From positions 1 through 12,220 of the forward strand of contig DNGH01000141.1 in assembly GCA_003486285.1 (NCBI GenBank): a DNA stretch of 12,220 nt, in the 5' to 3' direction. The stretch is from Actinomycetota bacterium. GTDB taxonomy: Bacteria; Actinomycetota; Acidimicrobiia; Spongiisociales; UBA11373. Positions 5,958 to 12,050 of the stretch are shown in pieces. Positions within the stretch are counted from its first letter, which is position 1. Each line of letters begins with the position of its first letter. Both the position numbers and the translations under genes were made by a program. The notes under the pieces were generated by a model. The model was not told where the DNA came from and made no database searches. It worked only from the letters and a program-made list of their open reading frames with translations.

Positions 5958-6233
5958 TCATTCCTCCAGATCCACTGACAGCAGCATGACGCGCTCGTCG
6001 TCACGTGTCGGAGTCGCACCCAGCGGGAGCACCCGCCGCTCCACGATCACCTCGGCCCCCTCGACGATCGTGCCGCGGGCATGCCACGAAACCTGGGCGG
6101 CAAGGCTCTCGGCGTCGATGTGCGAGGCCGCGCCGATCTCGACGCGCATCACCCTGACCCGCGCCGCACCCTGCTCGACGGCGACGACGCCGGCTGAACG
6201 CACCAGGTCCGCGGCGACTCCCCGCTCATGCAT
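5958..6233 (-). CDS. hypA: HypA-like nickel chaperone lacking the zinc domain
   Basis: HypA helps HypB load nickel into the [NiFe] large subunit. This 91-residue protein starts MHE, the family's nickel-binding N-terminus (His2), and continues with the standard helix-strand pattern: EQGAARVRVMRVEIGAASHIDAESLAAQVSWHARGTIVEGAEVIVER. Normal HypA (about 113-118 residues) then has a zinc loop with two CxxC pairs. Here that loop is replaced by about 16 residues (VLPLGATPTRDDERVM) and the final strand LLSVDLEE. There is no cysteine anywhere. The missing loop lies inside an otherwise intact fold, so this looks like a real shortened form rather than a frameshift. It overlaps the protease gene by 8 bases and precedes hypC by 3. 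It may need no zinc, or may not be a nickel donor at all. Confidence 0.78.
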   Translation of the reverse strand: MHERGVAADLVRSAGVVAVEQGAARVRVMRVEIGAASHIDAESLAAQVSWHARGTIVEGAEVIVERRVLPLGATPTRDDERVMLLSVDLEE

Positions 6234-6675
6234 CGCTCACCACCGCCTCCACTGCCGCCACGGCCTCATCCACCGCAGCGGCCACCGCCTCCGAGAGTCC
6301 GGTCCCTTCGAAACGCTCACCCTCGATCCCTACCACGACCACTCGATCGGGCAGGGTCCCGAGTGCTGCCGCCAACTCGATGGCGGCATCGGCGCCGAAG
6401 CCGTGGGACGATGCCCCGACCTGGGGACGCGACGCCCCGCCCGGCCTCGGCTCCCACACCGTGACGACTCCCGGCACGCCGCCCCCGCGCGTGGCGTCGA
6501 GAAGAAGCACGCGACGACCGCCTTGAACAAGATCGGCGACCTCGAACGGGTCGCCGTCGTCGATCACATGCTCGACTCCGGGCATTCCCCGCACCCGCTT
6601 GGCGACCACGGCCCCGACGCCATCGTCGCCTCGCATCGGGTTGCCGACTCCGATCACGGTCCAGGCCTCAGCCAC
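6226..6675 (-). CDS. [NiFe]-hydrogenase maturation endopeptidase
   Basis: A 149-residue protease of the HycI/HybD/HoxM family (M52), which cuts the C-terminal tail off the large subunit after nickel insertion. The N-terminus VIGVGNPMRGDDGVG (7-21) carries the conserved GN-x-x-x-x-DD-GVG. Asp60 in VLLLDA and His91 in SSHGFG complete the usual metal-sensing set. VVVVGIEGERFEGTGLS (112-128) is the characteristic late strand-loop. The start is GTG 6675: the conserved region begins right after it, and GAGGTGG lies upstream. It overlaps the large-subunit gene by 8 bases, and that gene is its obvious substrate. Confidence 0.93.
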   Translation of the reverse strand: MAEAWTVIGVGNPMRGDDGVGAVVAKRVRGMPGVEHVIDDGDPFEVADLVQGGRRVLLLDATRGGGVPGVVTVWEPRPGGASRPQVGASSHGFGADAAIELAAALGTLPDRVVVVGIEGERFEGTGLSEAVAAAVDEAVAAVEAVVSDA

Positions 6676-7963
6676 GATCCACCTCGAGCTCGAGAAAGTG
6701 GGTGGCACAGGAGATGCACGGGTCGTAGTTGCGGATGCTCTGCTCCAGGATCGTGCGCAGCCGGTCGTCGGGTTCGGCGATGTGCTTCTCGAGGACAAGC
6801 CGCAGATCTTCCTCGATCGACAGCTGGTTCTGTGCCGTGGGCGGCACGATCTGGGCGTCGGTGATCATGGCCTTGGCGTCGAGCCGGTAGCGATGGAACA
6901 GCGTGCCGCGCGGAGCCTCGCTGGCGCCGCAGCCTTCGCCGGCCTTCTCGACGAACTGGATCGCGGGCGCCGCGGGAGCCCGGTAGCCATCGATGATTTG
7001 CAGCGCCGCTTCGACGGCATGGAGGGTCTCGACGGCCCGCACCACGATGCTCTGGAAGGGGTTGGTGCATGGTGCGGTGAGCCCGGCCTGGTGAGCCGCA
7101 GCCGCCGCGCCGGGGCTGAGGAGCTCGGAGTTGAGGTTGAATCGCGCCGTCGGCCCCGTCTCGTACGAACCCCGGGTCTTGATCCGGGAGTGGAGCGCGT
7201 TGGAGCGCGCCACGTGCTCCTCCACGAACCAGTCGTTCCACTCATGTACCGGGATGTCGAGACCAGCAGACGACACCACCGTCTTGCCCAACATGGGGTA
7301 CTCGCCGGGATAGCGGGTCGAGACCCATTCCAGGGTGCGCGAGACATCCGGCATCGGGAACGTGGCGACGAGCGCGACCGTGCTGATGGCATCGTCGTGG
7401 ACCCGGTCCAGGACGGTCGCGAGATGGTCGAGTTCCGCCCGCGTCGGGAGGCGATACCACCCGCCCACCTTGACGTTCACCGGATGGATCTCGCGTCCGC
7501 CCAGGACACGCACGATCTCATTGCCTGCCTTCTTGAGACGCAGGCCCATGGCAACGATGTCGGGATGATCCTGGGCCAGGGAGATTCCCGACTCGTAACC
7601 GAGGAAGTCGGGCGCATGCAGCAGGTAGATGTGCAGTGCGTGGCTCTCGATCCACTCTCCGCAGTAGAGCAGCATGCGCAGATCGCGCAACGGCCCCTCG
7701 ACGCTGACCCCGAAGGCATGCTCCATGGCATGCACCGATGACATCTGGTAGGCCACCGGGCAGATCCCGCAGATGCGTGCGGTGATGTCGGGAGCCTCGG
7801 AGTGGTGCTTGCCGCGCAGGAAGGCCTCGAAGAAGCGGGGAGGTTCGAAGATGCTGAACACCACCTCCTCGACCTTGCCGTCGCGGGCGACGACCTTCAT
7901 CCGCCCTTCGCCTTCGACCCGGGTCAGGTAGCCGACCTCGATGGTGCGCACTTCAGAGGGCAC
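6668..7963 (-). CDS. hyhL: [NiFe]-hydrogenase large (catalytic) subunit, group 3b type
   Basis: A 431-residue subunit that holds the Ni-Fe site and splits or makes H2 in the cytoplasm. The N-terminus VGYLTRVEGEGRM is typical. The L1 motif RICGICPVAY (63-72) gives Cys65 and Cys68. The L2 motif DPCISCATH (414-422) gives Cys416 and Cys419. A nine-residue tail (FLELEVDRG) follows His422 and should be removed by the protease encoded next. GEWIESHALHIYLLHAPDFLG (102-122) is a conserved core stretch. There is no signal partner or membrane anchor. Position 72, usually His in L1, is Tyr. The GTG start at 7963 has AGGAGG nine bases upstream and overlaps the small-subunit gene by 11 bases. The group 3b label rests on the associated HyhB- and HyhG-type subunits. 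Confidence 0.95.
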   Translation of the reverse strand: MPSEVRTIEVGYLTRVEGEGRMKVVARDGKVEEVVFSIFEPPRFFEAFLRGKHHSEAPDITARICGICPVAYQMSSVHAMEHAFGVSVEGPLRDLRMLLYCGEWIESHALHIYLLHAPDFLGYESGISLAQDHPDIVAMGLRLKKAGNEIVRVLGGREIHPVNVKVGGWYRLPTRAELDHLATVLDRVHDDAISTVALVATFPMPDVSRTLEWVSTRYPGEYPMLGKTVVSSAGLDIPVHEWNDWFVEEHVARSNALHSRIKTRGSYETGPTARFNLNSELLSPGAAAAAHQAGLTAPCTNPFQSIVVRAVETLHAVEAALQIIDGYRAPAAPAIQFVEKAGEGCGASEAPRGTLFHRYRLDAKAMITDAQIVPPTAQNQLSIEEDLRLVLEKHIAEPDDRLRTILEQSIRNYDPCISCATHFLELEVDRG

Positions 7964-8711
7964 GGATCGCCTCCTGGAACTCGGGGGCCCCGACGGTGAA
8001 TCCCTGCAGCGCCCGGGCCAGGGCGGGACGAGGCATTCCCACCGCCTCCCACGCGGTGGCCAGCGAGGCCACGTTGGCGTTGGAGCTGGGTCCGAAGCAG
8101 CCGTAGCAACCGCGCTGGTACGAAGGACAGATCGCCCCGCAGCCGGCACGGACCACCGGGCCCAGGCAAGGGGTGCCGGTGACCAGCACGCAGACCGTGC
8201 CCCGGGCCTTGCACTCCACACACACCGAGTGCGACGGGAGGTCGGGACGGCGCCCGGCCACGACCGCCGTGATGGTCTCGATCAGTTGCTCCTTGCTCAC
8301 CGGACAGCCGTAGAGCTGAATATCCACCGGGACATGGTCGGCGATGGGAGTGGAGGTGGCGAGCACGTCGAGGTACTCGGGATGGGCGTACACGATCGAG
8401 GCATACCCGCCGACGTCTGCCATGTTGCGCAGCGCCTGAATGCCGCCCGAGGTGGCACAGGCTCCGATCGTCACCAGAACCTTGCAGTCCTGCCGGATCT
8501 GCTTGATGCGCTCCAAGTCCTCCGGCGTGGTGATCGATCCCTCGACGAACCCGACGTCGTACGGACCGGGCTCGCGCCGGGTGCGGGCTTCGGGGAACTC
8601 GACGATGTCCACCGCACCGACGATGGCGAGCAGTTCGTCCTCGGCGTCGAGCACCGAGAGCTGGCAACCGTCGCAGGAGGCGAACTTGAATACGGCGACG
8701 CGAGGGCTCAT
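7953..8711 (-). CDS. hyhS: [NiFe]-hydrogenase small subunit, group 3b type
   Basis: A 252-residue electron-relay subunit with no Tat signal, so it is cytoplasmic. It passes electrons between the Ni-Fe site and the FAD subunit. Twelve cysteines fit three [4Fe-4S] clusters: the proximal one from Cys13 and Cys16 (SCDGCQLS), Cys85 (IGACATSGG) and Cys136 (YGCPVS); the other two from Cys164, 167, 174, 182, 191, 195, 202 and 205 (CVECKARGTVC, TPCLGP, GCGAIC, GCYGCFG). The short sequence without the long C-terminal extension of respiratory enzymes fits group 3. ATG 8711 forms an ATGA overlap with the hyhG stop and has GGAGGTG just upstream. Confidence 0.95.
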   Translation of the reverse strand: MSPRVAVFKFASCDGCQLSVLDAEDELLAIVGAVDIVEFPEARTRREPGPYDVGFVEGSITTPEDLERIKQIRQDCKVLVTIGACATSGGIQALRNMADVGGYASIVYAHPEYLDVLATSTPIADHVPVDIQLYGCPVSKEQLIETITAVVAGRRPDLPSHSVCVECKARGTVCVLVTGTPCLGPVVRAGCGAICPSYQRGCYGCFGPSSNANVASLATAWEAVGMPRPALARALQGFTVGAPEFQEAIRAL

Positions 8712-9541
8712 GCCTCTCTCACCTCCATGAGTCCGGCGACCCGGTCGTAGGGCACGACCGCACCATCGTGACAGGCGAAGAGCGGGCCTATCTGGCAATG
8801 GCCGCAGAGGCCGACGGCGCACTTCATGTTGCGTTCCACGGACACGAACACGTTGCGCGACGGGACTCCGAGCCGCAGCAGCTCCTTGGCGGAGAACCGC
8901 ATCATGACCTCGGGTCCGCACACCATCGCCGTGGTTCGGGAGGGTTCGACGTCGAGCAGAGGGATGAGCCGGGTGACGACGCCGACGGAGCCCCTCCAAT
9001 TGTCCGTGGCCGCATCGACCGTCACCTCGACTTCGAGATCGAACCGGGCTCGCCACTCGGCGAGTTGCTCGGTGTAGAGCAGCTCGGACTTGCGCCGCGC
9101 ACCGACCAGCAGGGCGACGCGGCGGTAGGCGCCGCGGTCGGCCATCACCGCGAGGATCACCGGACGCAGCGGGGCCAGCCCGATGCCGCCGGCGACGATC
9201 ACCAGGTCGCCGCCGCGGGCCCGGACGAGTGGCCAGCCGGTGCCGAAGGGACCCCGCCAGCCGACCACGCCACCCGGCTTGAGGGCGCCGATTGCGGCGG
9301 TGACGGCGCCGACGTTGCGCACAGTGTGCTCTACCACGTCGGAGCGATAGGGATCCCCGCTCAGCGAGATGGCCGACTCGCCCACACCGAAGGCATAGAC
9401 CATGGCGAACTGCCCGGGGACGAAGCCGCGCCCTCCGCCGGCCAGCGTCAAGGTCACGGTGTCGGCGGTCTCACGCCTTACCGCGAGCACCTCGCGGGTC
9501 TCGGGGGCGAACAGGGCGACGGGGTCACGCGCGCGGTCCAT
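8708..9541 (-). CDS. hyhG: Hydrogenase FAD/NAD(P)-binding subunit (diaphorase), HyhG-like
   Basis: A 277-residue flavoprotein of the ferredoxin-NADP reductase/dihydroorotate dehydrogenase PyrK type. It transfers electrons between NAD(P)H and the hydrogenase iron-sulfur chain. The FAD domain (about 10-100) has FVPGQFAMVYAFGVGE followed by SAISLSG. The NAD(P) domain (about 110-235) begins VIVAGGIGLAPLRPV and has MVCGPEVMM. The C-terminal [2Fe-2S] loop uses Cys241, Cys246, Cys249 and Cys257 (MKCAVGLCGHCQ, then FACHDG). Its start at 9541 overlaps the CNBD gene by 17 bases and lacks a clear ribosome site, suggesting coupled translation. Whether it prefers NAD or NADP cannot be decided from sequence; group 3b enzymes generally use NADP. 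Confidence 0.94.
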   Translation of the reverse strand: MDRARDPVALFAPETREVLAVRRETADTVTLTLAGGGRGFVPGQFAMVYAFGVGESAISLSGDPYRSDVVEHTVRNVGAVTAAIGALKPGGVVGWRGPFGTGWPLVRARGGDLVIVAGGIGLAPLRPVILAVMADRGAYRRVALLVGARRKSELLYTEQLAEWRARFDLEVEVTVDAATDNWRGSVGVVTRLIPLLDVEPSRTTAMVCGPEVMMRFSAKELLRLGVPSRNVFVSVERNMKCAVGLCGHCQIGPLFACHDGAVVPYDRVAGLMEVREA

Positions 9542-9980
9542 AGAGGTCCATCAGTTGGAGACGGGTGGCCTGAAGGCGGTCGGTGAGCAGCGTGAACAGC
9601 CGCTTCATCAGGGTGTAGCCGAAACGGGGATCGGCCTCGGAGGCCGCGAGCAACTTGGCCGCGTCGAGCACGATCGCGGTGGCATCGGTGGCGGCGCAGG
9701 CATCGAACGCCCAGCGATAGGGCGGGATCACCCACGACCAACCAAGCACATCCCCGCCGCGGATGGTCTGGAGCAGCGTGGGCGACCGTCCCGGCGGCGT
9801 CGTCTGGATGAAGACGTCCCCCGAGGTCAGGAGGTAGCAGCGGGTGGCTTCGTCGCCGGAGGTGAGGATGCACTCGCCCTTCTTCCAGGCCACCTCACCC
9901 AGCGAACAGGACTCCAAGACGGCAAGGCTGGCGGAGTCGAAGTCCCGGGCGACGCGATGACTGCGCAGCTTCTCAGACAT
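9525..9980 (-). CDS. Cyclic-nucleotide-binding-fold protein without DNA-binding domain
   Basis: A 151-residue single-domain protein with the CNBD beta-roll of the Crp/Fnr superfamily: GEVAWKKGECILTSGDEATRCYLLTSGDVFI (28-58), GGDVLGWSWVIPPYRWAFDACA (75-96), ATAIVLDAAKLL (100-111). The C-terminus (about 117-147) is one long helix; there is no helix-turn-helix, so it is not a Crp-type repressor or activator by itself. The phosphate-binding cassette is altered: G-D-V-L-G replaces the usual G-E, and R89-W-A-F replaces the R-T/S-A pattern, so cAMP binding is doubtful. It sits between the two electron-transfer subunit genes, overlapping hyhB by 8 bases and hyhG by 17, with AGAGGAGC before the ATG. 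It may bind a nucleotide or the complex itself and tune activity; this is inference. ATG 9980 was chosen over an upstream start because of that ribosome site. Confidence 0.85.
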   Translation of the reverse strand: MSEKLRSHRVARDFDSASLAVLESCSLGEVAWKKGECILTSGDEATRCYLLTSGDVFIQTTPPGRSPTLLQTIRGGDVLGWSWVIPPYRWAFDACAATDATAIVLDAAKLLAASEADPRFGYTLMKRLFTLLTDRLQATRLQLMDLYGPRA

Positions 9981-11055
9981 GTGCGGTGCTCCTCTCGATC
10001 GCAGCACTTACTTCCTCACGGATATCGATGCCGACCGGGCACCACACGATGCAACGCCCGCATCCGACACACCCCGACGTGCCGAACTGCTCCCACCACC
10101 AGGACACCTTGTGAGACACCCACTGGCGATAGCGGGCTGCGGTCGAGGAGCGGACCGGGCCACCGTGCATCTCGGAGAAGCCCGGGGTGAAGCAGGAGTC
10201 CCAGCGCATGATGCGCTCCGCCGTCGTGGCCGTCGGATCGGTGCGGTCCAGGACCGTCACGCAGAAGCAAGTCGGGCAGACCGCGGTGCAGTTGCCGCAG
10301 GCCATGCAGCGGCTGGCGACCTCATCCCAACCCGATGCCGGAGCGGCGAGGGCGCTCCGTGCCTCAGCGGGATCGAAGGCGCGGGGCATGGCAGCCGCCA
10401 CCTCGCGCACCAGGGCATCGGCCTTGTCGACGTCCGCGGCGCTCGCCGGCTTGGTCTCTGCCTTGGCGAGCAGAGCCTCGCCACGCGGACTGGCCGCGGT
10501 GGCCACGAACATGCGGGTCTTCCCGGCGACCTCGGTCAGCACGAGGTCGGCGCCACCCTCGGGGACGTCGGGCCCGGTGCCCATCGACGTGCAGAAGCAG
10601 GTGGGGGCGAACGACGTGCAGCGGAGGGCGATCGTGAGATCACGCTCGTCGAGATTGCGGCGGATCGCCTTGGCTAGCACCCGGGCCCCGGCTAGATCGC
10701 AGGCGCGCACTCCGAAGAAGGCCACCGGGCCGGACGATTCCTCGACCACCGCCGACCCGGTGAACCCATTCGTGCCCCGCTCCCCTGCCCAGATGACCCG
10801 CTGCGGGGCGTGTTGCCACCGCTTCAAAGACTCGGGGCCGCCGATGGCGCCGAACATGGCCGGAGACTCGACCACCCGGGCCCGGCCGGGACCCACCTCG
10901 AGCCCGAGGCCGATCGCCAACTCATCGAAATCCCCGACCTCGGCGAAGGTCACAGATCCTGTGACGGGTGCCGGGCCGACGATGCGGAAGCCGTCCTGTT
11001 GGAGCGCGACGAAGAGGGACCGAATTCCATCCGGCGAGAGCGAGCGCCTTTCCAT
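9973..11055 (-). CDS. hyhB: Hydrogenase iron-sulfur electron-transfer subunit, HyhB-like
   Basis: A 360-residue subunit of the 4Fe-4S ferredoxin type related to the anaerobic sulfite reductase A subunit. In group 3b enzymes it carries electrons beside the FAD subunit. The N-terminal domain (about 1-190) includes VAFFGVRACDL (111-121) and a CTSFAPTCFC segment (146-155). The C-terminal part has two [4Fe-4S] sites: Cys250, 253, 256 and 260 (CMACGNCTAVCP) and Cys329, 332, 335 and 339 (CVGCGRCIVWCP). ATG 11055 is preferred to TTG 11085: GGAAG lies about 10 bases upstream, and the extra residues do not look conserved. First gene of the eight-gene operon, divergent from the PAC2 gene across a 122-base regulatory region. 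Confidence 0.93.
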   Translation of the reverse strand: MERRSLSPDGIRSLFVALQQDGFRIVGPAPVTGSVTFAEVGDFDELAIGLGLEVGPGRARVVESPAMFGAIGGPESLKRWQHAPQRVIWAGERGTNGFTGSAVVEESSGPVAFFGVRACDLAGARVLAKAIRRNLDERDLTIALRCTSFAPTCFCTSMGTGPDVPEGGADLVLTEVAGKTRMFVATAASPRGEALLAKAETKPASAADVDKADALVREVAAAMPRAFDPAEARSALAAPASGWDEVASRCMACGNCTAVCPTCFCVTVLDRTDPTATTAERIMRWDSCFTPGFSEMHGGPVRSSTAARYRQWVSHKVSWWWEQFGTSGCVGCGRCIVWCPVGIDIREEVSAAIERSTAHV

Positions 11056-11098
11056 GCGGTCGCATCTTCCGTCATTGCGGGTCAAGCCACCAGGGCCG

Positions 11099-11130
11099 GT
11101 TGGCCGCGCGCGGCCGACATTTGGCCGACA
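11099..11130. promoter_or_regulatory. Repeated GGCCGAC boxes upstream of the hydrogenase operon
   Basis: Two identical copies of GGCCGACA (11112-11119 and 11123-11130) are spaced exactly 11 bp apart, about one helical turn. The first overlaps a perfect 14-bp palindrome GGCCGCGCGCGGCC (11102-11115), whose left flank GTTGGCC is one base from the reverse complement of GGCCGAC. The boxes lie in the 122-base gap between the divergent hyhB and PAC2 genes. A regulator site is plausible; the regulator is unknown. Confidence 0.4.
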
Positions 11131-11165
11131 CGCTGCGGGCCCGGTGCATGGTGCGTCGGCGTCAC

Positions 11166-11171
11166 TAGGGT
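11166..11171 (+). promoter_or_regulatory. Candidate -10 box, leaderless start of the PAC2 gene
   Basis: TAGGGT (11166-11171) is followed by six bases and the GTG at 11178. This is the same geometry as the AbrB-like gene promoter. No Shine-Dalgarno precedes the GTG, which supports a leaderless transcript. A recognisable -35 is not seen. Confidence 0.4.
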
Positions 11172-11177
11172 CGCGCC

Positions 11178-12014
11178 GTGGATCACTTGAGGCGCCTGTC
11201 CCGGCCCCAGTTGCGGGCGCCGCGCGCCCTGCTCGCCTGGGAGGGATGGAACGACGCGTGCGACGCCGCCTCGGGATCGGCGGCCTATCTCCTCGGCTCG
11301 CTGGAGCGGCCCGAGCCCTTTGCGGTGATCGAGCCCGAGGAGTTCTACGACTTCCAGGTGCACCGCCCGCAGGTGAAGATCGACGATGGCGGCACCCGCC
11401 GCCTCACCTGGCCGATGACCCGGGCCTACGCCCTTCCCGCCGGCAACCATGATCTGGTCCTTGTGACCGGCGAGGAGCCCAATCTGCGCTGGAAGACCTA
11501 CACCCGCACCCTCGCCGGGCTGCTCACCGATCACGACGTGGAGATGGTGGTCACTCTTGGCGCCTTCGTCGGGCAGGTCGCCCATACGCGGCCCGTCCCG
11601 ATCGTCGGCGTTGCCACCGATCCGGCTCTCGTCGAACACTACGGCCTCCTCGCGTCCAGCTACGAGGGGCCAACCGGAATCGTCGGCGTCATGCTGGAGG
11701 CATGCCGCGAGGTCGGGATTCCCGCGCTCAGCCTGTGGGCGGCCACGCCGCACTACCTGGCGGCCAATCCCAACCCCAAGGCCATGGCCGCGCTGCTCGG
11801 CGTGGCGCGGCGCGTCCTCGAGCTGGATCTCGATCTCACCGAGATGGAACAGATGGCCTCCGACTTCGAAGCACGCGTCGACGAGGCGATGGCGGAGAAC
11901 GAGGAGTTCGTGGAGTACGTGCGCCGCCTCGAGGACGTGGGCACCAAGATCGACCCGTCGCGATCCGCCCAGATGATCAACGAGATAGAGGACTTCTTAC
12001 GCGGGAGGAACTAG
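11178..12014 (+). CDS. PAC2-family protein (proteasome-assembly-chaperone-like)
   Basis: A 278-residue cytoplasmic protein of the PAC2 family, common in actinobacteria and named after a eukaryotic proteasome assembly chaperone; its bacterial role is not settled. Landmarks in order: LLAWEGWNDACDAASG (19-34), EEFYDFQVHRPQV (54-66), RRLTWPMTR (74-82), LVLVTGEEPNLRWKTY (93-108), VTLGAFVGQVAHTRPVP (124-140), SYEGPTGIVGVMLEAC (160-175), LSLWAATPHYLAANPNPKA (182-200). The last 65 residues are acidic helices likely to form a coiled coil (ELDLDLTEMEQMASDFEARV onward). GTG 11178 is supported by a -10 box six bases before it. It is divergent from the hydrogenase operon and probably unrelated to it functionally. 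Confidence 0.88.
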   Translation: MDHLRRLSRPQLRAPRALLAWEGWNDACDAASGSAAYLLGSLERPEPFAVIEPEEFYDFQVHRPQVKIDDGGTRRLTWPMTRAYALPAGNHDLVLVTGEEPNLRWKTYTRTLAGLLTDHDVEMVVTLGAFVGQVAHTRPVPIVGVATDPALVEHYGLLASSYEGPTGIVGVMLEACREVGIPALSLWAATPHYLAANPNPKAMAALLGVARRVLELDLDLTEMEQMASDFEARVDEAMAENEEFVEYVRRLEDVGTKIDPSRSAQMINEIEDFLRGRN

Positions 12015-12017
12015 GCG

Positions 12018-12048
<31 letters not shown>

Positions 12049-12050
12049 CG

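Noticed and set aside
5958..6233. The shortened HypA as a broken pseudogene
   Set aside because: The frame is intact, the terminal strand and overlaps with both neighbours are kept, and only the zinc loop is missing, so decay is a poorer explanation than a variant form.
6599..7741. Long plus-strand open frame opposite the hydrogenase large subunit
   Set aside because: The minus strand carries clear L1 and L2 hydrogenase motifs over the same stretch. The plus frame has no recognisable motif and no ribosome site. Similar antisense frames at 8768-9586 and 10187-11452 were rejected for the same reason.
9525..9980. Crp/Fnr-type transcription regulator of the hydrogenase operon
   Set aside because: The protein ends after the barrel and one helix; the helix-turn-helix domain of about 70 residues is absent and the next gene begins within its last codons.
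10949..10965. Perfect palindrome GTCACAG-ATC-CTGTGAC resembling an inverted Crp-type site
   Set aside because: It lies inside hyhB coding sequence, has the half-sites in the opposite order to the Crp consensus, and one such 7-bp repeat is expected by chance in about 12 kb.
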